Below, piece by piece: positions 17,609-25,478 of a stretch of 64,000 nt of DNA. Positions within the stretch are counted from its first letter, which is position 1; every line of letters begins with the position of its first letter. Under the pieces are notes generated by a model. It was not told the DNA's origin and did no database searches. It was given only the letters and a program-made list of their open reading frames with translations. This stretch comes from Caenimonas aquaedulcis (GTDB lineage: Bacteria; Pseudomonadota; Gammaproteobacteria; Burkholderiales; Burkholderiaceae_C): contig NZ_JADWYS010000001.1 of the NCBI RefSeq assembly GCF_015831345.1, forward strand, positions 4,306,618 to 4,370,617. The letters are read 5' to 3'. The translations under genes were made by a program, and so were the position numbers.

Positions 17609-18127
17609 GGGTGCAGCTTATCCGGGTGTGGGCCACGAAGTGAAGCCGGGAAACGCGGTAGATCGAGCGTGCTCGATTTCGGGGCGAGGTCTGCTTTGGG
17701 TTGGGAGCAGCCATCCGGATTACTTGGCTCGCGAGTGACTGCTTTGCAGCGATTGCTGTCGATCGGCCATGGCGTGGCTACCGTCTGCTTCTCGACCAGA
17801 AGCTGTCTTCGGCGAGCGACGTGTCTGTCCGTCGAATGGTTTCGCTCGCGCCACGAGGCCGAGGTTTGCTCAGTGCGTCGCTGTGCCAGCGGTGAGGCCC
17901 AACGGCAGGGCGCGTAGACCTCGATTTCGACGCGTCGGTTGCCGACGGGCAGCACGGCAGAGGTCGGTACGCACCGGACGATGTCGGGGGTTCTCCATTT
18001 ATATCGGAGGTTTAGGACGAGCTCTGCCAGGGCACCGATGCAATCACTTATTCTCGGGTGTCGGGCGCGCGTCCAGCTCGTCGTAACCCGTCAAATCAGT
18101 GCCATCACCAACGTTCGAGGGAGTTCC
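17609..18127. other. 519-bp gene-free stretch at the left edge of the defence island
   Basis: I find no convincing gene here. It holds three small hairpin-like CTGCTT/AAGCAG-type elements (17691-17710, about 17738-17748 and 17785-17804), degenerate relatives of elements at 25407 and 28785. An A/T-rich patch at about 17999-18006 (CATTTATAT) is the best candidate -10 region for the helicase operon. Base composition falls across this stretch. Confidence 0.6.
17691..17804. repeat. Cluster of degenerate intergenic hairpin repeats
   Basis: Within 114 bp there are CTGCT-N10-AGCAG (17691-17710), CTGCTTTGCAG (about 17738-17748) and CTGCTTCTCGACCAGAAGCTG (17785-17805). The third resembles the elements at 25407-25432 and 28785-28810, which share CTGCTT.CGGCCAG.AGC.GACGTCG. 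They look like members of a dispersed, REP-like intergenic family. Seen in sequence; mobility is not shown. Confidence 0.5.
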
Positions 18128-20203
18128 ATGAAATACGACCAAGCTCGCGCCCTACAGCTCCTCCGGGAAGGCAGTGGCAATCCTGCCGCCACCTTCCGCG
18201 ACTCGCAGGAAGATGCGATTCGTCACCTGGTCACGGGCGCGGCGGGGCGCCTACTCGTCATTCAGAAGACGGGCTGGGGCAAGAGCTTCGTTTACTTCAT
18301 CGCGGCAAAACTGATTCGTGAACAGGGAGGGGGGCCAACCCTCCTGGTATCGCCCCTGCTCGCGCTGATGCGGGACCAGGAGATGGCGGCCGAGCGCATG
18401 AAGGTGACCGCCAGGACGGTCAACTCGACCAATCGGATGGATTGGGCCGAGATCGCCGAACAGATCGAGGAAGGGAAGATCGACGTCCTCATGTTCCACC
18501 CGAAGCAGCTGGCGAGCGCCGAGTTCCAGGCCAGCCTGTTGGCGAGGATTCCCAACGTGTCGATGCTCGTCGTCGACGAGGCCCACTGCATTTCGGACTG
18601 GGGGCATGACTTCGTGCCCGAGTACAAGCTTGTCACGCGGCTCATTTCAACGTTGCCTTCCAACTTGCCGGTGCTTGCGACCACGGCCACGGCAAACGAA
18701 CGTGTGTCGAACGATCTCGAGCGGATACTTGGTCCGGACCTGCTAGTGAAACGCGGATCGCTGAATCGCCCGTCAATCACACTGCAGACGGTCACGTTTA
18801 CAAGCGACGCAGAGAGGCTCGCCTGGCTCGCACAAACCGTCCATTTTCTGCCCGGCAGCGGCATCATCTATGCCCTAACGAAGGCTCACGTGCAGTACAT
18901 CGTCAGTTGGCTCACGCACTGCGGCCTTTCGGTCAAGGGTTACACAAGTGACTCAGAGGATCGTGCTGTTCTCGAGCAGGAGCTTAAGGAGAACAAGGTC
19001 AAGGCGCTTGTCGCGACCTCGGCGCTTGGCATGGGCTATGACAAGCCTGACCTAACTTTCGTTATCAACTACCAGCCGCCGTCCTCTGTCGTCCACTATT
19101 ACCAGCAAGTGGGTCGCGCCGGGCGTGCGATCGACGATGCTCGCGGAATCGTACTGGCGGTCAAGAACCAGCTGGACATCAACACCTACTTCATCGATAG
19201 CGCGTTTCCAAGGCCGGATGAGGTGACCGCGGTCATGGAGGCGCTCGATACGGCTGGGGACAATGGCCTTTCGGTGCCGGCTCTTCAGGAGGTCATCAAC
19301 TTGAGCAAAGGACGAATCGACAAAACGCTGACCGCCCTTTCCGTCGAGAGCCCCGCGCCGATCGTGAAAGAAGGCTCAAGCTGGAAGGTCACAGGTAGCA
19401 AGTTGGCGGGTAGCTTTTGGGAGACGGCCGAAAGGGTGACCGACCTGCGGCGGGCCGAGCATGCTCAGATGAAGGCGTACATGGCCCTCACCGAAGGCCA
19501 CATGAAGTTCTTGGTCGCGGCTCTCGATGGTGACCCGACGTCCATTGAGGCGCCGCGCAGTCCGCCGTTGCCCGCCGCGGTCGACCCGGCGTTCGTTGCG
19601 GAGGCGGATCGGTACATGAAGGACACCAGCTTGCCGATCAAGGCGCGCAAGAAGTGGCCAGACGGAGGATTGGACGGATACGGGCTGCGGGGAAATATCG
19701 CTGAGAAGCTGCGTGCGGGAGAAGGCTTTGCGCTCTCGATGTACGGTACGGCGGGGTGGGGCGACATCGTCCGTGATGCTCGCTACGTACACGGGCACTT
19801 CGGCGACGACCTCGTTAAGGCCTGCGCCGGGCTGGTGCGCCGGTCTGCTTTTAAACCAGCTCCAGAATGGGTCACCTGCATCCCGTCACTCAAAAATCCG
19901 AATCTCGTGCCAGGCTTTGCGAAGCGGCTTGCCGCTGAGCTTGACCTTCCGTTCCACGCGGCGCTGAAGAAGGTGAAGCACACCTCAGCTCAGAAGTCCA
20001 TGCACAATAGCTCTCAACAGGCGAGGAACCTGGATCAGTCGCTTGAATTCAGCGACTTTGACGGCAAGGTCGGTCCGGTGTTGTTGGTCGACGATATCGT
20101 GAACTCGGGCTGGACGTTCACGATTGGCGCTTGGCTGCTGCGCTCTAACGGTTGCGGCGAAGTGTGGCCCCTCGCGCTTGCCAAAACTGGGAATGAAGAA
20201 TGA
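18128..20203 (+). CDS. rqlH: RecQ-like DNA helicase fused to a phosphoribosyltransferase domain (RqlH/PsyrT type)
   Basis: The 691-residue protein has an SF2 RecQ core at residues 20-350: Walker A variant QKTGWGKS (residues 46-53), the RecQ signature VVDEAHCISDWGHDF (148-162), motif III TATAN, and motif VI QQVGRAGR (326-333). Residues 360-540 include a winged-helix-like part. Residues 555-691 form a ComF-like phosphoribosyltransferase domain with the PRPP loop VLLVDDIVNSGWT (651-663). Helicase plus PRTase is the architecture of E. coli RqlH, the toxin-like partner in RqlHI/PsyrTA. ATG 18128 follows GAGGGAG. The stop overlaps the DprA-like gene (ATGA). The region is more A/T-rich than its flanks, suggesting transfer. 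Confidence 0.85.
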   Translation: MKYDQARALQLLREGSGNPAATFRDSQEDAIRHLVTGAAGRLLVIQKTGWGKSFVYFIAAKLIREQGGGPTLLVSPLLALMRDQEMAAERMKVTARTVNSTNRMDWAEIAEQIEEGKIDVLMFHPKQLASAEFQASLLARIPNVSMLVVDEAHCISDWGHDFVPEYKLVTRLISTLPSNLPVLATTATANERVSNDLERILGPDLLVKRGSLNRPSITLQTVTFTSDAERLAWLAQTVHFLPGSGIIYALTKAHVQYIVSWLTHCGLSVKGYTSDSEDRAVLEQELKENKVKALVATSALGMGYDKPDLTFVINYQPPSSVVHYYQQVGRAGRAIDDARGIVLAVKNQLDINTYFIDSAFPRPDEVTAVMEALDTAGDNGLSVPALQEVINLSKGRIDKTLTALSVESPAPIVKEGSSWKVTGSKLAGSFWETAERVTDLRRAEHAQMKAYMALTEGHMKFLVAALDGDPTSIEAPRSPPLPAAVDPAFVAEADRYMKDTSLPIKARKKWPDGGLDGYGLRGNIAEKLRAGEGFALSMYGTAGWGDIVRDARYVHGHFGDDLVKACAGLVRRSAFKPAPEWVTCIPSLKNPNLVPGFAKRLAAELDLPFHAALKKVKHTSAQKSMHNSSQQARNLDQSLEFSDFDGKVGPVLLVDDIVNSGWTFTIGAWLLRSNGCGEVWPLALAKTGNEE

Positions 20204-21561
20204 GTCTGCAGATCTCCGAAAACTGCCAAGCGATCCTGCTCTTGACGGCGCCCTTGATGGTCGACAAGGTTGGCGCCCGTGCAGAACTGCTGAAGCAAAG
20301 TGAGTACAGCGACCTCACAAGGTTCCTCGTGCAAGAGGGCTTTCAGCCGTCCGACCTTCTCCGCCCACAGTCTCCTGCGCTGCGCCAAGCCGAGAACCTG
20401 TTCGGGCTAGGACGGCTGACCCGCTTGGTGGGCAGAGGATTTCAGCTTGCCCAGGCGCTTGATTACTGGAGTGCGCGTTCCATCTGGGTAGTTAGTCGCG
20501 CCGATGCCCGGTATCCCAAGCGGGTCAAGTCACGCCTTAAGCACGAAGCGCCGCCCGTCATGTACGGTTGTGGCGATTTGGATCTTGTCGACAACGGCGG
20601 CTTGGCTGTCGTAGGTTCCCGTGACGCGGACGACGAGATGCTGAGCTATGCCCAGCGCGCCGGAGAGAGGGCGGCAAGTGCTGGCAGAGGCTTGATCTCC
20701 GGAGGCGCTAAGGGTGTCGACAGTGCTGCGATGGATGGGGCTGAGGCTCTTGGCGGCATAGTCTGCAACGTCATGGCAGAAGGACTTGCGCAGGCGGCAA
20801 TCAGTCGGCGATTCAGAGACGGCCTTCAAGAGAGGCGCACATTGCTGATCTCGCCCTACGACCCAAGCGCTGGCTTCAACGTCGGGCACGCCATCGCGCG
20901 CAATAAGTTCATCTTCGCGTTGGCTGACGTCGGCTTGGTCGTGAATTCAGACTTGGAGCGTGGTGGGACGTGGGCAGGCGCGATAGAGCAGCTTCGCAAG
21001 CTTCACTTCGTTCCGCTCTACATCCGATCGAGTGGCAAGCGTTCAGCGGGCCTAGACGCTTTGCTCCGAGAGGGAGCCTTGCCCTGGCCAGAGCCAAAGG
21101 ATGGGGAAGCGCTAGAAGCTTTGTTTGCGGATCGATCAAACGATAGCCAGGCGGCCGCTGCTGCGGCTTACCAGGGACTTCTTGACTTCAAGATTGCTGC
21201 TGGTGCGCTGAGCGGGGGTTCGGATGCAGTTCCAGATGCAGTGCGCCAGGTGTCGATGCTTGAAGAGCCGGCTAGCGACCCAGAGGCCCTCGAAGAAGGT
21301 AAGTCAGATTCGTCGACTGCAACCGCAAAGTCGACACTCCTTGAGGCTCCTTCGAATTCGCCAGTTGACTTGAAGGAGGAGATGTTCGCGACCTTTGAAC
21401 GATTAATTCGGCAGTTACTTCACTCACCCAAGAAGGCCGCTCAGATCGCCGACGAGTTGGATCTGAATCAGATGCAGACGCGGAACTGGCTGGACCGGCT
21501 GGTTGCCAAAGGTGTAATCGAAAAGAAGAAGAGCGACGCGACCTATCGTCTTGTCGTTTGA
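20200..21561 (+). CDS. rqlI: DprA/Smf-like SLOG protein with C-terminal winged helix (RqlI/PsyrA type)
   Basis: The 453-residue protein has a DprA Rossmann-type domain at about 85-300 (GLAVVGSRDADDEMLSYAQR, LISGGAKGVDSAAMDGA, RNKFIFALADVGLVV, DLERGGTWAGAIE). This is followed by an acidic, Ser/Ala-rich linker (350-392) and a winged helix (395-453: SPKKAAQIADELDLNQMQTR). Housekeeping DprA loads RecA on transforming DNA. Here the ATGA-coupled pairing with a RecQ-PRTase helicase marks a stand-alone module in which the DprA-like protein restrains the genotoxic helicase, by analogy with RqlI. Phage defence or toxin-antitoxin function is inferred from that family. Confidence 0.83.
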   Translation: MSLQISENCQAILLLTAPLMVDKVGARAELLKQSEYSDLTRFLVQEGFQPSDLLRPQSPALRQAENLFGLGRLTRLVGRGFQLAQALDYWSARSIWVVSRADARYPKRVKSRLKHEAPPVMYGCGDLDLVDNGGLAVVGSRDADDEMLSYAQRAGERAASAGRGLISGGAKGVDSAAMDGAEALGGIVCNVMAEGLAQAAISRRFRDGLQERRTLLISPYDPSAGFNVGHAIARNKFIFALADVGLVVNSDLERGGTWAGAIEQLRKLHFVPLYIRSSGKRSAGLDALLREGALPWPEPKDGEALEALFADRSNDSQAAAAAAYQGLLDFKIAAGALSGGSDAVPDAVRQVSMLEEPASDPEALEEGKSDSSTATAKSTLLEAPSNSPVDLKEEMFATFERLIRQLLHSPKKAAQIADELDLNQMQTRNWLDRLVAKGVIEKKKSDATYRLVV

Positions 21562-21763
21562 GGTCCCTCTGACGAGCGAGCCTCGCTGAGGCCGCACCCA
21601 AGTCCGAAATGCGATCCTCGGGGGCAGTCCGCCAAATCGACAGCCCTTTCGTCAGGGCGTGCCATAGCCTTGCTGTCGCCTGGTCTTTGCAATAAAGCGA
21701 GACGCGCGCTGAGCCAGTCGTTCGGTGCCTGCGCGAAGCAGGTACGAATGTCGACAGACTCTG

Positions 21764-23344
21764 TCAAGCGTAGTACTTGAAATTGTGCTTCCAACTGGTT
21801 GGGGGAAGCCCAGGATTTGCAAGAATAATTTCGCCAACTCGGTCGGAATATTTGATGGTGATAGGCCGGCCTTCACCAAGCTGGCAAGAGTTGTAGTTCA
21901 GCTTGGTCAATCCCAGGATGTCTTTGGCTACCTGAACGATGTCACCTTCTCCAAATTGGATGGTGATTGAGAGCGGGACGGGAATCTCGAAGCCGTCGTA
22001 GCTCGCGATGCGAGCTTTGAAGCCATTGGTGTACAGAAGGCCGTGGCGGTTTGTCCGCTGCCAGAAGACGCCACGTTGGACGGGATACTGGCCTCGTTTT
22101 CCGACGTCTGGATGGTCGTCATAGCGGTACAGGCGCTGACCGCCGCGGTCTTGGCGAACACGAATCGAGATTAGTTTCACGTCCTCTGGAACCGCCTTCA
22201 AAAATCCCTTGTATTCCTCCAGACTCACACCTGAGTGTGTATGCAGAAAAATCTCCTTTAGTGGTCGACCGTCTTGTTCCTGGTAGGTTTTGATGGTGCC
22301 TCGCAGCAGCGCCTCAGCTTTTTCTGGTGGAAGGTGATATTCGCCTGTTTTGGCTGAGTACCAAGCACCAAATTCACCGACGAAAACAACGCCGTCGCCG
22401 CTGTCCAAGAACATCTGTGCTGCGCAGCATGCCGTACGCTTATTTTCGGCGAGTTTGTAGGCCAGGCCAACGTAGCAGACGCCTTCTCGAGCCCAGGGCG
22501 TTTTCCATGGCTTCGCGCCGCACTTGTAGTAGATGGCTGTGCCGAAATTCCATAGCCGGTCGGACAGCGGGTTTTCGCCTTTTTCGCCGAGACGTACCTT
22601 CGGCGTGATGTGGAGCGTTGACTCCTTGATGATTTGCACTGGCAGGTCGAGTCCCATCAATCGGCCCTTGAGTTGCCGGCGGAAGTCCGGCGAGTAGCTA
22701 CGAGATTCCTCGAATGTCTCCAAGGTCTCGCGAACAGCGGTCACTGCCTCGTCCTCAAAGTCGTCAAACATTCCCTGCTGGCCGGTTTCTCGGTCAACGA
22801 TTGCCTGCTCCAAGAAAGAACGCTCGTCGCGGCTTCGTCCAGCATCGCTACGCTTGCTCAGAGGAATGATTGAGTTCGGACGGCAGTTCTCAAAGACTTC
22901 GTCGGGGACAACGCAGATGGCCAGAGCGGGGCGTGAATCTAGCTTTCCGAGCTTTTCCACCTGCTCCATATACAGGCCAGTGACCGCGAATGCGCGGTCG
23001 TGTTTATCGGCTTTACGTGACGCATCCGAGAGCTTCTCTGCGTCAATGGCATAGCTGCGAACCGGTGATGGCCATTTGGCACCGAAGGCCACATCAAAGC
23101 CTGGAAACGGTGGCCACGCCCGATGTCTGGCAGGGTCGATGCAGGAGGCTGGCGCATTCAGCGCGGCGCACCAACTCTTCCAGGCCTCTATGCCGCTAGC
23201 AGTGCCGAGAACAATGTTGTCCGGGAGCTGCTGCCTTGCCTCTGCAGGTCCAAAGAGGGCTAGTCCGTCATGCGGGTCTTCAGCGGTTTGGCCATGGCCA
23301 AATTCAAGAAGTGGCTCGCCCAGAAAATGAAATGTGTTGCTCAT
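21764..23344 (-). CDS. Short prokaryotic Argonaute (MID-PIWI, catalytically inactive)
   Basis: The 526-residue protein has a weakly conserved N-terminal part (1-130), a MID domain (about 140-270; VPDEVFENCRP, QIIKEST) and a PIWI domain (about 285-526; WNFGTAIYYKCGAKPW, CCAAQMFLDSGDGVVFVGEF, YDGFEIPVPLSITIQFG, ILGLTKLNYNSCQLG). PAZ and N domains are absent, as in all short pAgos. The catalytic tetrad is lost: the first Asp site reads YVGLAYK and the second reads LHTHSG. It should therefore bind guide and target without slicing and signal to the partner. Its ATG overlaps the stop of the Mrr-TIR-APAZ gene (ATGA), so the two are made together. Confidence 0.9.
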   Translation of the reverse strand: MSNTFHFLGEPLLEFGHGQTAEDPHDGLALFGPAEARQQLPDNIVLGTASGIEAWKSWCAALNAPASCIDPARHRAWPPFPGFDVAFGAKWPSPVRSYAIDAEKLSDASRKADKHDRAFAVTGLYMEQVEKLGKLDSRPALAICVVPDEVFENCRPNSIIPLSKRSDAGRSRDERSFLEQAIVDRETGQQGMFDDFEDEAVTAVRETLETFEESRSYSPDFRRQLKGRLMGLDLPVQIIKESTLHITPKVRLGEKGENPLSDRLWNFGTAIYYKCGAKPWKTPWAREGVCYVGLAYKLAENKRTACCAAQMFLDSGDGVVFVGEFGAWYSAKTGEYHLPPEKAEALLRGTIKTYQEQDGRPLKEIFLHTHSGVSLEEYKGFLKAVPEDVKLISIRVRQDRGGQRLYRYDDHPDVGKRGQYPVQRGVFWQRTNRHGLLYTNGFKARIASYDGFEIPVPLSITIQFGEGDIVQVAKDILGLTKLNYNSCQLGEGRPITIKYSDRVGEIILANPGLPPTSWKHNFKYYA

Positions 23345-25179
23345 CGAGCTTCTCCAACCTGGGGCATGCCATCACTCTCGTCGGATCCGTCTTCTTCATC
23401 TTCGCGAGTCCTGTTTTCGGCGAGCTCTTCGCTCATATCGACCATTCCTGCGAGGGCATGCACGTCGAGTCCGACTGGGCACATCCATTTGAGCGGGTCA
23501 GTACTCATCGTTACGGCTCGGCGTCCTTCGCCATATCGAATGAGACCAGGTTCTGCTTCCAATGCTTGAACTACTCCAAGTAATCGCGGGAGCCAGTCTT
23601 TGTTCCACCAATTCTTCGTCACAACCTTGCGACGTCGTCCCAGCTCTTTAAGCTCATAGACCTTGCCATTGAGGTCCGTCGGGCGGACATAGACGTTGAC
23701 GACAACGTTCCAACTCCCATCAACGTCTCGTTGTGGCTGGAACTTAGGAGATAGTTGGTAGAGGAATGGCGATGCCCTTTCACCCCAGCCTTTGGTCCGT
23801 TTGCCGGTGAGGCTGACGCGGGTGTCTCGCCCGTCAACGTGTCGGATACGCTGCGTCCATGCGCCATCTTCGCGCTCCGGAAAATAATAGATTCTTCTGT
23901 CTGGACACCAAGCCAGCCCCTTTTGCGCACAAACGACGGTAAGGCTCCGGCGAACTAATTCCTTCGCGACATCCTCTGTCTTCTTGCCATCGCGCTCTGG
24001 GTTGTCGGCCCACAGAAATTCAGGGGTGCGTATTGCCTTGACGGAAGGAATGGCGTTCGCCGGAGGCGGGGTGAAGGCGACCAACCGGTAGGCATTCAAC
24101 TCCACAAACGCCCAGCTCGTTCTCAGTTCATCGAGCTTTGCCGTGGATAGCGCTGAGTGGAGGTCGTAGACCAACATCGTCTCAGGCAATCCCAGCGCAA
24201 AGATGTTTGCGAAAACAGGCTCTTCCTTCGCGATGGTGACCCGCGTAGGCATGTAGTCGTTCAGCGCTATAGCTTTGCCCTGGTCGAGCATGATGTCTGG
24301 CTGAATTCCGAGACCTGCCAACCTGGCCACGATTTGCTCAAGACCTGTGCTCCAGGAATGTGAGAAGTCTGCCGGGGTGGAAGGGCGTAATCGAGAGGGC
24401 AACTTTGACGGCTCAATCTCGGATGCTTTGCAGAGAAGCACCAGTGCTCCTTTCCCCGCCGCCAAAGCGCACCGCTCGAGCAGCAATTCATCGGCCATGC
24501 TGGATTGCGACAAGACGGGGACGTATTGTGTGGCCCTTAGGTCAATGAGCTTCCGAACGCTCTCGTCTTGGTTTTCACCTGCAAAAGGCGCGGTGCCTCG
24601 GCACCAGACTCGGAAACCCGCGAGCGTGAGTCTGCGCGAAAGCCAAGTTGCGAGCGCATGGTCGGAGTCGACATGGTCAATAACCAGGGTATCTCGGCTC
24701 TCAGAAAGCGATTCACCACCTGCTTGCGGAAAAAACGGAGGCGTGAAGATGCTGGGATGCTGCGCCACGAGATGGCGCTGAGGTCCGACCAGTAGCACCC
24801 TTAATCTTTCCAAGTCGAAGAGGTCTAGCGTCCAACCGAACTCACTTCGGACGAGTTCATGAGCGCCGTCCTTTTCCGCAGCGTTCAATGCTTCTGTGCA
24901 TACGAAAACGAACAAATCTGGGTTGTGAGCCTGTTCGCAGACCCGAGCGCAATCGCTTTTGAGCTTGGTCTTCCAGTCGCCCCGAACTGTGTACGCAAAG
25001 ACGATTTTTCGCCCGTTCGAATCGGATCGAATGATTGCGTCACGCCCGCCGTCACCGGTTCCCCCCAATGGGTCTATCCCGGGATAGTCGGTACCTGCAA
25101 GGAGACCTGAACAGAGCCGTTCGAAGTCGCGGTAGCTTGAGACACGCTCTAAGCAATAGGTGATACGGTCAGCGGACAT
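23341..25179 (-). CDS. Mrr-TIR-APAZ protein, effector partner of the short Argonaute
   Basis: The 612-residue protein has three parts. An Mrr-like restriction-endonuclease fold (1-145; FERLCSGLLAGTDYPGIDPL, GGTGDGGRDAI with D47) lacks a clear QxK, which is replaced by AYT at 62-64. A TIR domain (about 158-290; TLVIDHVDSDHALATWL, GFRVWCRG, SQSSMADELLLERCALAAG) has Glu235 as candidate NADase residue. An APAZ domain (about 310-580; VNVYVRPTDLNGKVYELKEL, KNWWNKDWLPRLLGV) docks on the Argonaute. I place the start at 25179, directly before the Mrr domain; the frame is open to an ATG at 25374, which would add 65 residues. Family knowledge: TIR-APAZ/pAgo (SPARTA) depletes NAD(P)+ when guide RNA meets invader DNA. 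Confidence 0.88.
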   Translation of the reverse strand: MSADRITYCLERVSSYRDFERLCSGLLAGTDYPGIDPLGGTGDGGRDAIIRSDSNGRKIVFAYTVRGDWKTKLKSDCARVCEQAHNPDLFVFVCTEALNAAEKDGAHELVRSEFGWTLDLFDLERLRVLLVGPQRHLVAQHPSIFTPPFFPQAGGESLSESRDTLVIDHVDSDHALATWLSRRLTLAGFRVWCRGTAPFAGENQDESVRKLIDLRATQYVPVLSQSSMADELLLERCALAAGKGALVLLCKASEIEPSKLPSRLRPSTPADFSHSWSTGLEQIVARLAGLGIQPDIMLDQGKAIALNDYMPTRVTIAKEEPVFANIFALGLPETMLVYDLHSALSTAKLDELRTSWAFVELNAYRLVAFTPPPANAIPSVKAIRTPEFLWADNPERDGKKTEDVAKELVRRSLTVVCAQKGLAWCPDRRIYYFPEREDGAWTQRIRHVDGRDTRVSLTGKRTKGWGERASPFLYQLSPKFQPQRDVDGSWNVVVNVYVRPTDLNGKVYELKELGRRRKVVTKNWWNKDWLPRLLGVVQALEAEPGLIRYGEGRRAVTMSTDPLKWMCPVGLDVHALAGMVDMSEELAENRTREDEEDGSDESDGMPQVGEAR

Positions 25180-25478
25180 ATGCGAAGCATACGATGCAGT
25201 TGTAGCATGTGTCCTGCTGGCTGGGCCGACCACGGCCTCTGCGCTTACTTTTTCTGCGGGGTTTGAAGGTTCATGCCGGGTCACATTGCGCATTTGGCGA
25301 GCGTCCGCTTTGAGGCGCACTGCCGCCGCTGAGCCATCTTCATCGAGCGCCGGCAACCAGTCTGCAGCGGACATTCAGTCTTCGGAGCCTCAAACAACGT
25401 CAACTTCTGCTTCCGGCCAGGAGCGGACGTCGAACCTTGTCGGCATCGACTGCCCGCACGCCCCTGCCGTTCCCCCGA
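25180..25478. other. 299-bp stretch at the right edge of the defence island
   Basis: It contains the possible 65-codon upstream extension of the Mrr-TIR-APAZ frame (25180-25374) and one intergenic hairpin-type repeat (25407-25432). I see no independent gene. The return to host-like G/C richness is visible from about 25450. Confidence 0.5.
25407..25432. repeat. Intergenic hairpin-type repeat, right flank of the island
   Basis: The 26-bp stretch from CTGCTTCCGGCCAG to GACGTCG differs at about four positions from the element at 28785-28810. It is related to the weaker copy at 17785. It lies between the M1 peptidase gene and the Argonaute-system operon. Confidence 0.6.

Noticed and set aside
17155..17955. 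266-codon minus-strand frame overlapping the epimerase 5' region
   Set aside because: Arg/Ser/Pro-rich, out of frame with the epimerase, and it runs through the intergenic repeats.
20200..21561. DprA-like gene as housekeeping competence dprA
   Set aside because: It is coupled to a RecQ-PRTase gene, lies in A/T-richer DNA and has an acidic linker plus C-terminal winged helix; the context fits the RqlI/PsyrA group better.
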